Shown: positions 33,368 through 44,736 of the stretch, in pieces
Layout: every line of letters starts with the position of its first letter
Position numbering within the stretch: the stretch's first letter is position 1
Assembly (NCBI RefSeq): GCF_004664715.2
Contig: NC_051082.1
Coordinates: 7,818,498-7,882,497 of the forward strand
Direction: 5' to 3'
DNA: 64,000 bases
From: Peromyscus leucopus
Taxonomy: Eukaryota; Chordata; Mammalia; Rodentia; Cricetidae
The notes under the pieces: model-generated
The model's input: only the letters and a program-made list of their open reading frames with translations
What the model was told of the DNA's origin: nothing
Database searches by the model: none
Program-made: the position numbers and the translations under genes

Positions 33368-33384
33368 TCAGTGGTTCTCAACCT
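33368..33384 (+). repeat. hAT (URR1/MER5-type) terminal repeat scrap
   Basis: CAGTGGTTCTCAACCTA equals the terminal inverted repeat of rodent/mammalian hAT elements. The partner end was not found nearby. Confidence 0.4.
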
Positions 33385-34234
33385 AGCTTCCAACATGACG
33401 GCACTCCCACATGACGCAGCAGGTAGAACAGACAGGGAAGAACTGAGAAATAATTTGGTGGCTGGTCATGCCGGCAGAGCACAGGCATTGAGGGAGGATA
33501 TTTTCTGGTCCTACAGAGATAAAAGAGTGACAAACCATCACATTCACAACATCCCACCCTCTACCCTGTCTTGTATTCAGAGGTTCAAAACATTCAGCAG
33601 ACATTTATTCTTCTGGGAGTAAATACACACATTCATGTCCTGCATAATGTCTAGACATTTCCACCCCGAGACTGGCATGATAGAATGAAATCTCTGAGCA
33701 TCTGTTAAGCATTTCTGTGGTCCTGCCTCAGTCATCCATGTACCAAGCCATTGAGCTGTCATTGAAATTGAAACCCTGTCAAGTTTCTCAAGTCAATAAT
33801 GACCCCTTGGGCTGTCATCGTGGTTCTTCAGGCTTCATTCTGGAACCTTCTTCTCTATGGCCCAGGTCTTACAGATGTCTAGGGATGCATACAAAGATTG
33901 ACTAGAACCCGAGAGAAGAGGGAGGGGTGTGGCCATGGCTCCCTCTCTCACAACACACCCTTTGGCAGGAGTATTGGTCCTTAGCATTCTTCACTGTAGC
34001 TCTGGATAGATGCCTGGTCTCCACTCACTTCTGGTAAATATTTTAATAAGTTGACTGATCCCATTTGACTAAGAAAAGCAAACACATTTGATAAATATTT
34101 GTTGAATAAGTTAGCTGGTATCTTTGCAGAATTGGCAAAGGAATAGTGTCTACCCAATGGAAACAGTTAGAGGTTTGAAAAACTGCGTGAGTAAATGCCA
34201 AGAAATATCTTTTATCATTAAAGGTCGTTTGACT

Positions 34235-34372
34235 TTTATTTCTGTGACTGTGTGTATGTCTATGTATCTGCACATGTGTGTGTATGTTTGTGTACCTACA
34301 CATGTGTGTGAAGTGCTGGTAGAGGCCAGAAGAGGGCAACAGACCCCATGGAACTGGAGTTACAGGTGAATA
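34235..34372 (-). repeat. B2/B3-type SINE, truncated
   Basis: 'tgtgtgtatgtttgtgtacc' tail region and 'gaggccagaagagggcaaca', 'gaactggagttacaggtg' in reverse orientation. Confidence 0.85.
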
Positions 34373-34715
34373 TCATTAGTAATGTTACATTGGGTCTACA
34401 ACAGAACACTATTTGGAATTTGTTTCTAATATGCATGTTCTTCTCTTGTGTTTTCCCAGTGGGAACCCAGTCCTCCCCTTAACTTGGGCCGCATTCTTTA
34501 GATATGGAAAGACCAAGGTTCAAAGAGACATTTACCACACAGCCTGGGAACAGCCAGCTACATCTCTCAAACTCCAAAACACTAGTGTCTTAATCTACTT
34601 TTTCTAAGCTTGCCTAGCAACATCCAGCTAGACTCATGGAGCCTCAGCCTTAATCATTTGGAGGACTTCCTTTAAAAACAAAATGTCTGGAAGGTGTCAT
34701 GATTAGAAAAATTGC

Positions 34716-35019
34716 TGTGAAGGTTTGATTATGGAAGGTCCCACAGAGGCTTATGTGTTGGGCTGAGGGTTTGATCTCCAGTTACTGGTGCCATGAAAGG
34801 TGCAGGTTGAGTCTAACTAGGGGAAGTACCTAACTGGGGGAGGGTGGGGGTCTCTCCATCCTCTCCCTCCTCTCCCCAGTGTGATAGTGTGATACTCTGC
34901 CTTGCCACAGGCCCACAGCATGAGAGCGAGCCGGACCATGGACTGAAATCATAGCCCAAATAAATCTTGTACCCTTTAAGTAGTTTCCTCAGATATTAGT
35001 CACAGCGAGGGAAAACACA
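34716..35019 (+). mobile_element. ERVL-MaLR LTR, 304 bp
   Basis: TGTGAAGG to GAAAACACA, with 'ggactgaaatcatagcccaa', AATAAA at 34960 and 'agatattagtcacagcgagg'. Flanks ATTGC/AGTGC are an imperfect 5-bp duplication. Confidence 0.8.
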
Positions 35020-35059
35020 AGTGCCTGGGATGATAATAAGCCTGTGCCTGGCCGAGAAA

Positions 35060-36080
35060 TAAATTCTCCTTTTTTTTTTTTTTTCTTGTGACAAAGACAG
35101 GGGCGTACTGATGAGCCATTGAAAACAATTATCCTACCTGGCTCGAGCTGTAACTCACCAGAAGTTGCTGCCTCAGCCGATATCACTTAAAGATGGTGAT
35201 TCGGGTTTTGTATTGTTTTCGGCCTCTTGAAGTATACTTTTAAGAAGGGACCAGGAGCCCCTATCGGAAAAAATCGATCCCATATTTCCATTTTAATGTA
35301 AACATTTAGCGTCCACCGCTCTCCTCGGTAACACATTAGCACTTGAATGCAAACACCCGCCAGAAAGGTACTTCAAAGCCTTCCTTTTATTTCTTTTTCT
35401 CAGGCAGAGAAAGCAAATGGAACAAAATTGTTTCCCAAGTCGATAGTTGACTAACCGCAGTAATCATGGGGAGAGGTGCGTGGTGTGGGGGGACGCTCTG
35501 GGTGGGCAAACACCAGCCCACTGAAAAGCCATCCCCCCCACAGGAAGCGGCTGGGGGGCTCATTCGAATTCTCAAAGAGTCTCTTAAGTTCCACTTTGCA
35601 GATATTGCCTTCTCTCCAAACCTTGTGGCAATGATAATAAAGAAATGAGGTGGGTTTTAAGATGGCCAATGGAGGCTGTAAATGACTAAAATTCCCTTTT
35701 TGTGTTGAGAGAGGACTGTCTGAGGTTATCAAGTAAAGGCCCTTTGGCTGGCATCCACAGGATTTGAAACAAAACGCAGTTTGGAGTCCAAAGCTGGGTT
35801 TCTGCCCTTTCTCTGCCTCCCGGGAGTTGGTTCCTTTCTTCCCAGACTGGGGAAGGCCGCCAGCCCTCCTCCTAAAACTCATTCCACCTGTCTGCCACAC
35901 CGTGTCTGCCCTGCTCGCCAGGTGCAATTGAGGCAATTTAGGGCGAGCGCAAAGTGCTCCATTTCGAGCTGAAATCATGCCAAAGTCTCCAGCATAAAGC
36001 CCCGCATTCAGCACCTCCAGTCCCACATTCCATTTCGCTCCCGTTTTGTCTGCCATTATTACCCAGAATTCCAAAAGTAC
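35060..36080. other. Candidate conserved regulatory region, repeat-free
   Basis: About 1 kb with no SINE, LTR or microsatellite except one T16 run (35071-35086). It holds CCATTGAAAACAATTATCC (opposed SOX-like cores next to a homeodomain core), TGTAAACATT (forkhead-like), TAACACATTAGC and several CAATTG/AATTGAGG cores. Its minus strand has a 207-codon ORF (35451-36074) that matches no family I know. Judged non-coding by default. Confidence 0.4.
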
Positions 36081-36959
36081 TTGGCCGTGGTAAATAATAG
36101 GAAGAAAGCAATAGCTTGGCCTGCTCGAGGACCCAGAGCCCGAATAATGATGAGGACAGCTAGAGGTGCCAGGAGCTCTGAAAATAGATGTGGCCCAGTG
36201 AGCTCAGGAGAAGCAGGCTCAGCATCCGGCAAGGCGGGCACAAACAGGTCATGACCTGACCACCACACTCTACTGTTAATCAGGCTCCTCTCCTTGCCCA
36301 TAGCTACTCTGGAGGACTGTTTGGTAGTGTTTATCAAAACTAAAAAATATACTTGCTCCCCAAGAAACAGAGACTTCTCTTCCTGGCATCTGTCCTTAAG
36401 TGGGGCGGGAAGCAGGTGGACATAAACGATGACCAATCACACAGCCCAAAAGTTGTCGCAGAAAACACACCATGAAGTCACCATACAACAAAAGGGCCTC
36501 ATCTCCAGCTGAGTAGCGTTTACTTGTACTTGTCCAGGGTCGAAATGCTCTGGAAACTCCCCTAAGTGCAGACACACATTAAACCATCTCTGCCTTATAA
36601 CCATCCTTGTGCAGATTCTCCAGGGATGCACACAAGGCCACGGAGACCGACCATGTTCAACAGCCCACCTGGAAGCACAAGAGGACACAGGCCACCAACC
36701 CCCAGCCCACGAGCACCCAAACCACCTGTCTCTCGTGGATTTCAATGACAGCCTCTGTCTGGAATTCAAATGAAAGCGAGTTGCAAGACGGTGCGTCTGA
36801 TGTAACAGATTTGTGTTTGCGTACTAACATACCCACTGTCTGAAATGTTACTGTGTTATTTTCCCATTGGTGCTTTTGTTACAGTGTAGAAGAAGATGTG
36901 GAAGAGTACACTCCAGAGGAAGGAAGGAAGAGAAATGGAGGAGTTTGACTTTATTTATA

Positions 36960-37168
36960 ACGTGATTTTTAAAAACTACATTCAGGTGTGTGCGTGCATG
37001 CGTGCATTTGTGTGCATGCACGTGCACGCAAGTGGGTATGTGCAAATGAGTGCAGTTACTTGTGCTGGGGAGAGTTGTAAGATGTCTAAGGAGGGTGCTG
37101 GGAACTGAACTTGGATCCTCTGACAGAGCAGCAAGTGCTCTTAAACCACTGAACCATTTCTCCAGCCC
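36960..37168 (-). repeat. B2/B3-type SINE
   Basis: 'gggtgctgggaactgaactt', 'ggatcctctgacagagcagc', 'cactgaaccatttctccagc' in reverse orientation, with a GCAT/GT-rich tail. Confidence 0.9.
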
Positions 37169-37317
37169 CAAGGCAAATAGATGTTTAAGGATAACATGCT
37201 TGTATGTATTTGTGTAACTGAAATGTAATTGTGTGGGAGTGTTCGCGTGTGGGCAGGTGCATACGTGCTCAAAGAGGCACCTATCAGAAGAACGAGCTTA
37301 GTAAACAGGAGCAAGTC

Positions 37318-37758
37318 TGTAGACGAAATTCTAAACAGTCTTATTAAATAAGAAACACAGAGCCAAATACAGAGTTAAAGCCAAGAGATCAGAGCAAGAG
37401 CCACGACTACCTTATCTGACTGACCACCTCGCTGCCGTTGCTTCCCCCAGAGAGAGAGTGCTTCTTCCTGTGTGACTGTCTTTTTAACTGCCTTTCTGTT
37501 CTGCCTTCTCATTGGCTCTAAACTCAACCACATGACTTCCTTGTCATTGCCTGTCTATACAGACCTCCAGATCTCTCTGGTTGGTACTGGGATTAAAAGT
37601 TCGTGTCATCACTCTTGGCTGTGTCCTTGACCACACAGAGACACTGCCTGCCAAGTGATGGGATTAAGGGCGTGTGCTACCACTGCCGGACTTCTGCTTA
37701 ATGGCTATGACCTCTGATCTCCAGGCAACTTTATGAACATACAAATAAAATATCACCA
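37318..37758 (-). mobile_element. Solo class II ERV LTR with B1-like interior
   Basis: Plus-strand TGTAGACGAAATTCT to AATATCACCA, flanked by exact CAAGTC (37312-37317, 37759-37764). The sense strand starts TGGTGATATTTTATTTG and carries two B1-like CTTTTAATCCCAGTACC/CCCTTAATCCCATCACTTG passages. Same family as the LTRs at 2737, 44246 and 46817. Confidence 0.85.
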
Positions 37759-37784
37759 CAAGTCCCCGTTCCAGCTGCCACTTC

Positions 37785-37895
37785 AGCCTTTGTGAGGCGA
37801 ATGACTGCTCACCAGGCGCAGTTCTGGGCTCCCAGGATGCCTTTGGAAATCAGACAGATGGAATCTCTCCCTCTCATGGAGTTGTTACTCTCATA
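37785..37895 (+). repeat. L2 fragment
   Basis: 'gcagttctgggctcccagga' and 'gaatctctccctctcatgga' with 'gttgttactctcataaagaa', in L2 order. Confidence 0.6.
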
Positions 37896-38778
37896 AAGAA
37901 GTGTGGTCTGTCCAGGAAGTTTGAAGCAGCCGAGATTAACAAGAGTGTCTCTTGACAACGATCTGGGCATCTGTTAAGAATGCCCAGGAAGTGGGAAAGG
38001 CTGAGAAAGACTCCGGTCTGATTAGGTTTAGGCTTCTGGGCGTTTCTCCAGAACAATGACTTTTTAATCAAGGGCACGTGAGTCCCCGAGTAGGGTGTGA
38101 ATGCTTTTCTGTTCAGATGTTGGAAGTTAATCCCCAGTGTGGTGGGATGAAGGGATGGAGGGGTAGTGACTCGGTCATGAGGTTTCTCTGTCCTCATGGG
38201 TGGCATTATTGCTCCTATGAAAGAGGCTGAGGGGCTCGTTCCCCACTTCCACTAGAGGCACCAGCTTTCTTCTTTATCATTCCTTTCCTTCTATGACTCA
38301 CTGCATTAAGTTGTTTGCATGAGCATGCGTGATGGTTGCTGACTGGACCAAGGGCAGAATGTCAGTGACCACAGCACTAGGAAACGTGTTCCCCTCCCTG
38401 AGCAACCATCAGAGCAACCACTGGCTGCCTATGACACTGGGTGGGGGGAGTGTCATGAGCCCCTCCTCCACCCACCTATTTGAAAGTGTACCCAAAATTG
38501 GACCACATCACCCCATGTCCAGAATGATGACCACCTTCATCTTCTCTCATGTGAACCTCTCCTCTCTCTCTACGTGGCAGTGGAGGGAGGGTGGGGGAGG
38601 GCTCTTCAATAAGAAGTCCAATTCTAAGGCCAGAGGAAAGGCTAGCTTCTTGCCTGAGCCTATGGTATCCGATTTGCTCAGAGATATGTCAATCTTTCTC
38701 ACCGTCCTCTTTCTAATGCCCAGTAACACTGGTTTTTCTTGCTCTTCTTCAAAACTACTTCAGTTTGGGGGGGCCTTT

Positions 38779-38780
<2 letters not shown>

Positions 38781-38826
<46 letters not shown>
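38781..38826. repeat. (CA)n microsatellite
   Basis: Pure AC run of 46 bases, interrupting a chance 182-codon ORF. Confidence 0.98.
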
Positions 38827-38828
<2 letters not shown>

Positions 38829-39214
38829 CCAATGGGTAAGAGCAAGGAAATACCTGTATGCCTGCCGTCATGTTTAAAGTTTATTTTTAAGGTGGACTAC
38901 TCCTCCGTTAGTACCTACATGGATCATCCCTTCCGGCTCAAGCTCAAATGTGCACACTCAGAACCCTGAGCCAGTCTTAGCACATAGTAGGTGGTCTCTG
39001 GTTCCAGAGACAGAGCCTGACCTAGCAGGGTTGCAGCTGGATGTGTCAGCACAAGAGGCAGATTCTGCAACCAGATGTGAAGCAAATCAACCATGGTCAC
39101 AGGCTGATGTGCTAAACCAGTATTCACTTATTTACAATAGGCACAGTGCTGCCTCGGGGTCGGGGTGATACTGGATCTCTAGTCCCATCCCATAGACAGG
39201 TCATTGGAGGTCCA

Positions 39215-39426
39215 TTATTAATGTTTTTACAAACTGTGTGTTGTCTGGGTATGGGTAATATGCACATGAGTGCAGGTACCCACAGAGGCCAGAAGAGGGC
39301 ATCAGATCCCACAGAACTGAAGTTACAGATGGTTGTGACGCATGCAACATGAGTGCTGGGAACCAAGCTCAGGTCCTCTGCGAGAGCAGTGACTACTCCG
39401 AACTGCAGAGCCATCCCTCCAGATCC
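39215..39426 (-). repeat. B2/B3-type SINE
   Basis: 'gaggccagaagagggcatca', 'gatcccacagaactgaagtt', 'gtgctgggaaccaagctcag', 'agccatccctccag'. Confidence 0.92.
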
Positions 39427-39869
39427 TTATTCATCTTTTATTAGCAGTTTTCATTGTGACAGAACTGATAGACAAAATGCTGCCCATTCGGAATACACAC
39501 AATTTGGTAACCTTGGAAACAAGAATCCACTCCTGATATCATCACCTAAACAAAATAATAAACATAGTCATCAGCTCCGATGTTCCCCAGGGCTCTGTTT
39601 GTTATTATTTGTGTTTGTGTTCACTACACTTTCATGTGATAGCCATTTGTTTCATAACCTCTAAAACGCAGAAGACAGCATCATTAGCTGCAGGTGGGAT
39701 ACTGCTCAGAAGAACTCTTATCGTTCTTGTGTGACTGATTCTTTTGTATCACATCTTCCCAATCTGCCTTGTCTTCCAGCCCCTGACAACCACTATCCCA
39801 CTGTTTCTATGAGACTATTTTAGATCTCACATCCTAATGAGCTCATATGCAAATTACATCATTATAATA

Positions 39870-40030
39870 ATGGCTCCCCACCATGGGACACTTTCTTTGT
39901 GCCAGTCCTTGGACTCCATATTTTATATGTGCTGAGTGGTTTGGTCCTCATGGTGCTGAGGCAAACTCTGGTTTATTTCGTCTACTGATGAGGAGGTTGA
40001 GCCTCTGCAGCCACTTGACTGGGAAGGCAC
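39870..40030 (+). repeat. MIR
   Basis: 'ctttgtgccagtccttggac', 'gctgagtggtttggtcctca' and 'ctactgatgaggaggttgag' in MIR order. Confidence 0.75.
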
Positions 40031-40804
40031 GTGTGGTGGCAGCTGGCCTGCCTCCATAACCTCTCCACTCCCAAGACTTTATTGTTTGTTATTTTCCGGT
40101 GGGTTTCTGATTGAAGAGGCCTGTGTGTCATTGGGATTCAAGGCATTAGTTTACACTGAAAACACTAACTTCCAAGGAGGCTGAATATTTGGGGTCACTG
40201 GCCAATGTACTTCTTCCCAGGGGACTTTGAAAAGTTAAATTCTTATCAGAAAGCTGCCCATTTGGATTGGACCCAGAGCACGGAGCATCTCTCTATGGGG
40301 CCATTTCATACCACCTACCTGCAGGATCCATATTCGCTCACCAGCAGGAGGCTTAGGGACCTCCGAGGCCTCCTAGTTCATCCCACTCCTCAAACATTAT
40401 CGGGTGTACCAGGCTGTTATCTCTTCTGTTTCTCCGGCTCCTCGCTTCCCTGCTGCTAACACTTCATTTTAATCTTGAGATATGTTTATTCATTCCATCA
40501 GGCTTCAATCAGGTCTGTAGACCTGGGAGCTTTTGTTTTCCTTGTGAAGGTGTATCCTGCCCCAAGTCGGCCCTGAGAAGAGTAGCTGATGATATGAAGG
40601 GTAGAGCCTAGTAGTTTAGGTTTGGATCTGTGCTCTACCTAAGTGTCCATGGACAAGTGGCTTCCCTGTGTAAACCCTGAGTTTTAGATTAGAGACTCAG
40701 AACAGTGAAACTTTCTACCTTGTGGTCTGTAATCTACAGACAGTATGTAGCAAAATTCCTGGTGCCTCACAAGCCTCTCCCTGTACCACAGTCTGAGGAA
40801 ACAT

Positions 40805-41172
40805 CGCCATGGATATCTGTAGGCTGTGAATGTGTTGCTCTGATTGGTTAATAAATAAAGTGCTGATTGGCAAGTAGCCAGGCAGGAAGTATAGGTGGGA
40901 CAAAGAGAGGAGAATTCTGGGAAGTAGAAGGCTGAGTCAGGAGATGCTGCCAGCCACTGTGCATGAGAAGTAAGGTGTCAAGTACCGGTAAGCTACAAGC
41001 CACATGGCAAACTTATAGATTAATAGAAATAAGTTAATTTAAGATATAAGAACTAGACAGGAAGAAGCCTGAGCCATTAGGCCAAACAGTTTAAATAATA
41101 TAAGCGTCTATGTGTTTATTTCAGTCTGAGTGGCTGTGGCCCCGGGCGGGACTGGAGATAACTCCTGCTACA
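40805..41172 (+). mobile_element. Solo class II ERV LTR, 368 bp
   Basis: CGCCATGGATATC to CTCCTGCTACA, flanked by exact AAACAT (40799-40804, 41173-41178). The first base is C where TG is expected, consistent with a T-to-C change. Homologous to 18950-19327 in reverse. Confidence 0.9.
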
Positions 41173-41724
41173 AAACATCACATTTCCTGTTTCTTCCTTC
41201 ATGGGAGACACTCCCAAAGGGAGATGGGAAGTGAATTCAATTTGATGTGTGACATTTGCTGACCACACGAGACCAGAGACATCCCTTGCAGAATTACCCA
41301 GCATGCATTTCTTCTTCAACCTTAGGGTAAGCTGTTCTCAATTTTGAAGCTCTCTGTGGCGTCATCCTGTCCACTAAACCACCACAGGGTCCCCGAAGGA
41401 ATAAGGGAATGACTCTGATGCTCCGTCCAGGACTTCAGAACCTTGAATACATGAGTGAGACACTTGGTATCGGGAACTGCTGACCACGTGCCCTTTCACC
41501 CCCTCACTTGTTCCAGGCACCCCAACACCTTCTTTTACATTTTTCTTATAGTTGAAGGATATACGTTAGATTTCTATCCCTTGTCACCCAGAATGACCCA
41601 CCTAACTGCTGTGTGGGAAATAATTCGAGAGGAGAGAGATGGACAGGAGAGTGCAGCCTGAACAACTGCCTACCAAACCCCATTCCAGGGACCAGAGAGA
41701 CAAGCTTGATCTTGTGGGTCCCTT

Positions 41725-41950
41725 TAGAAGCCTGGCTAATTAATGACTGCAAAAGCAGTTTGGATTTGCAAGCCTTTTAGAAAGTGCCTCATTTAGAAGT
41801 AATGGGCTCAAGATTGCCTCTGGCACCCTCATGACAATTAAAAATCCAGTAGGCAGTGCGGTTGCCTCCACATGAATTTCCTATTACTGTGACTTTTATT
41901 GGGATTGCAAATAGCTACGTTGCTAATGGTACCTTGGACAAGGATGCCTG
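41725..41950. other. Candidate conserved non-coding element
   Basis: Repeat-free, with GGCTAATTAATGACTGC, CATGACAATTAAAAATCC, GGGATTGCAAATAGC and GTTGCTAATGG cores in 200 bases. A regulatory role is inferred. Confidence 0.35.
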
Positions 41951-42469
41951 ACGGAGGATGGACTCACAGTTTTCTATGGCCTCTGTGTGATACGTTGGCT
42001 CTTCAACCAGACCACTACCCAGGTGACGCTTACTCTTCCGCCTAGCATGCTGACCTCCATTTTGGAAGCTCTCCCACTGAGTCTCCCATCCTGGGCTGAA
42101 TGTCCCTGTGTACCTCGGAAGCCCTGAGGGAGGGAGAGAGTGACTCAGACTCATCTCATTTGATTCTGTCTTCAGGGGGTCTCTGGTCTCTGTCCCAAAG
42201 ACAGATGCTCCTGCTACATGTGGTAAGAAAACAGTTTGAGTGTTTTAATTGGACGCATGAAGTGAACGTGAAGGATCTCAGGGCTGATCAAGGAAAGAAC
42301 TGGATCAAGAGAGGCAGGAATGCAGAAAAAGCCACTATCCATGGAGGAGGAGGTGGGCACGGTGTCTAGTTGAGGTTCTGGGCAACTCAGTGTGGGCAGG
42401 GTCTCTGGGTCAGAAAGCGCCACAGCGACAAATTCTCTTGCTTTTTGACTATTTTCTTCTTTTTTACGG

Positions 42470-42592
42470 GCCAAGAATGGGGGTATACCTTTAATCCCAG
42501 CACTCAGGAGACAAGGGCAGGCAGAACTCTGTGAGGTTGAGGCCAGCCTTGTCTATACAGTTACAGGCCAACCAGGGCTACTTGGTGAACTA
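42470..42592 (+). repeat. B1 SINE
   Basis: 'gtatacctttaatcccagca', 'ggcaggcagaactctgtgag', 'gaggccagccttgtctatac'. Confidence 0.92.
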
Positions 42593-42870
42593 ACATCATG
42601 TATTTGTTATAAATAAATAATGTATTTATTCTTACATGGTTTCATATACACACATGTTCTCTGATCAAAGTACCCCCTCATCATCCTCTTCTATACCCTC
42701 CCTCACCAAATCCCTTCTTCCCAATCCTGCAGCCCCACTGCTCTTAGGGTGTCTGCACGAACTTGGATATGAAGGCAATCTACCCAGGAATATGGGTGGA
42801 TCCAACTCCCGCCACCAACCTTTAACTGCCCATAGCTCCTCTGGGAGGGTTGAGGCCTCATGAGCCCAGT

Positions 42871-43293
42871 CCTGTGCAGATCTGATGCAGTATCCATGCA
42901 GTTGGGAGTTCCCAGATCCTGTGCAGATCCGATGCAGTAACCATGCAGTTGGGAGTTCCCATGTCCTGTGCAGATCCGATGCAGTAGCCATGCAGTTGGG
43001 AGTTCCCAGGTCCTGTGCAGATCCGATGCAGTAGCCATGCAGTTCGGAGTTCCCAAGTCCTGTGCAGATCCGATGCAGTAGCCATGCAGTTGGGAGTTCC
43101 CAGGTCCTGTGCAGATCTGATGCAGTAGCCATGCAGTTGGGAGTTCCCAGGTCCTGTGCAGATCTGATGCAGTAGCCATTGCAGTTGGGAGTTCCCAGGT
43201 CCTGTGCAGATCTGATCAGTAGCCATGCAGTTGGGAGTTCCCAGGTCCTGTGCAGATCCAATGCAGTAGCCATGCAGTTGGGAGTTCCCAGGT
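42871..43293. repeat. 47-bp minisatellite, nine copies
   Basis: Units begin CCTGTGCAGATC at 42871, 42918, 42965, 43012, 43059, 43106, 43153, 43201 and 43247. Most are exactly 47 bases; one carries an extra T and the next a 1-base deletion. The unit has no stop codon in any minus-strand frame, so all three minus frames stay open through the array (ORFs of 158-211 codons). This is a consequence of 47 not being divisible by 3. Confidence 0.97.
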
Positions 43294-43294
43294 G

Positions 43295-44239
43295 CAGCAT
43301 CTATGCCATGTTCAGAAGACAGACTTTTGCAGCATTCCTTCCCATCCTCCAACTCTTATACCATTTCCATCTCCTCTGTGCTGTCCCCTGGGCCTTGGAG
43401 AGGGTTTGCAAGTCAGATGTAGGGCTGAGCACTCAATGGGCTTCTGGACTCAGCACACCAACCGTGTGGAGTCTCTGCTAATGCCTCACGTTGCAGGCAG
43501 AAGCCTCTTTCAACCAAGGCTGAGAGCGGTGCTAAAGTAGCAATGCTTGTGTTTGAACTTGAGGGATGAGGCTATAGCCGGGTGGCAGAGCAGGTGCTCT
43601 GTGTGTTCAAGGCTCTGGTATCCCTTCCCCTCTTCAGAAAAAAAAAAAAGTAATAAAAAAAAAAGAACAGTACAGGAGACTACTCTTCATTGCGACTATG
43701 TAGCGGTAACTAAACCAACAGCAATGCTACAATATATCTCCATGAAGGACAGAATGTGTCCACTCCACATCCTTGATTGGTTCCCACCCCACCTACTGAG
43801 GGAGATGGTGTCTATCTTGTGGGATCAACAATAGAACCTACCTCAGCAGCTGTGGGGGAAAAACAATGAGCCAAGGTTGTGGGGACACTTGTCCTCCCCA
43901 AATTTATCTGGACACTGTCATCATATTCAAAGTCCCACCACGTGCTTGGTTTGTTGGAAATTTACAAGGTGACCCTACGATGTATGAGGAAAACCAAGGG
44001 GCCAAGATTATCATGAAGAAAAAGCAAAAGTCAGGACGCTATCGTGAGTCACCAGGAGCTATTGATAAGGCTAGAGAACTTTCTAGAACACGCGCCAACA
44101 CAAGAAAGATAAATAGACTTGTGGAGCATGATGGAAAACTCAGGGGCAAGCCTAAACATTACAAAGACCTTTGGCTTTCTAAGACAGAGGTTCTTATGAA
44201 GAGCAGTGGAGACTTTGGCTTTGAAAGTAAATGGTACTG
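43295..44239. other. Single-copy DNA, no gene recognised
   Basis: Contains two poly-A stretches near 43640 and 43657. A 141-codon plus ORF (43866-44291) runs into the LTR and is not recognised. Confidence 0.5.
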
Positions 44240-44245
44240 GTCACT

Positions 44246-44736
44246 CGTGGTGATATATTGTGTCCCCCAATATATTGTGCACCTTAATTAATTTATCTGG
44301 GGTCAGAGAACAGAACAGCCACTAGATAGACATAGAGGCTAGAAAATTGTGGCACACACACCTTTAATTCTAGTATTCTGGAGGCAGAGATCCATTCGGA
44401 TCTCTGTGAGTTCAAAGCCACACTGGAAACAGCCAGGCATGGTGGCATACACCTTTAATCCCAGGGAGTGATGGTAGGAAGCAGAAAGGTATATAAGGCA
44501 TGAGGACCAGGAACTAGAGGCTGATTAAGCTTTCAGGCTTTTGAGCAGCAGTTCAGCTGAGGTCCATTCAGTTGAGGATATAGAGGCTTCCAGTCTGAGG
44601 AAACAGGATCAACTGAGAAATTGGTGAGGTGAGGTTAGCTGTGGTCTGCTCTGTCTCTCTGATCTTTTAGTGTTGACCCCAATATTCCACTCTGGGTTTG
44701 TTTTTATTAATGAGACCTTTTAAGATTCCTACTACA
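44246..44736 (+). mobile_element. Solo class II ERV LTR with two B1-derived blocks, 491 bp
   Basis: Flanked by exact GTCACT (44240-44245, 44737-44742). It starts CGTGGTGATATATTG (TG changed to CG) and ends CCTACTACA. A TATATAAGG box lies near 44491. B1-like strings ACACCTTTAATTCTAG and GCATACACCTTTAATCCCAG both lie in sense orientation. Its 3' 40 bases match the LTR of the Tgfbr1 element. Confidence 0.92.

Noticed and set aside
33368..33384. A complete hAT transposon
   Set aside because: Only the terminal 17 bases are recognisable; no partner inverted repeat was found within the next few hundred bases.
35451..36074. 207-codon minus-strand ORF as a gene
   Set aside because: No family resemblance, no supporting splice or promoter signal, and one ORF of this size is not surprising in 128 kb of searched strand. 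Kept only as part of the conserved-block hypothesis.
38329..38877. 182-codon plus-strand ORF
   Set aside because: It runs into the CA microsatellite at 38781 and has no recognised homologue.
42665..43352. Overlapping minus ORFs of 158-211 codons as a repeat protein
   Set aside because: All three frames are open because a stop-free 47-bp unit is repeated; this is expected by arithmetic and not evidence of coding.
43866..44291. 141-codon Lys/Arg-rich ORF
   Set aside because: It ends inside the LTR at 44246 and shows no recognisable domain.
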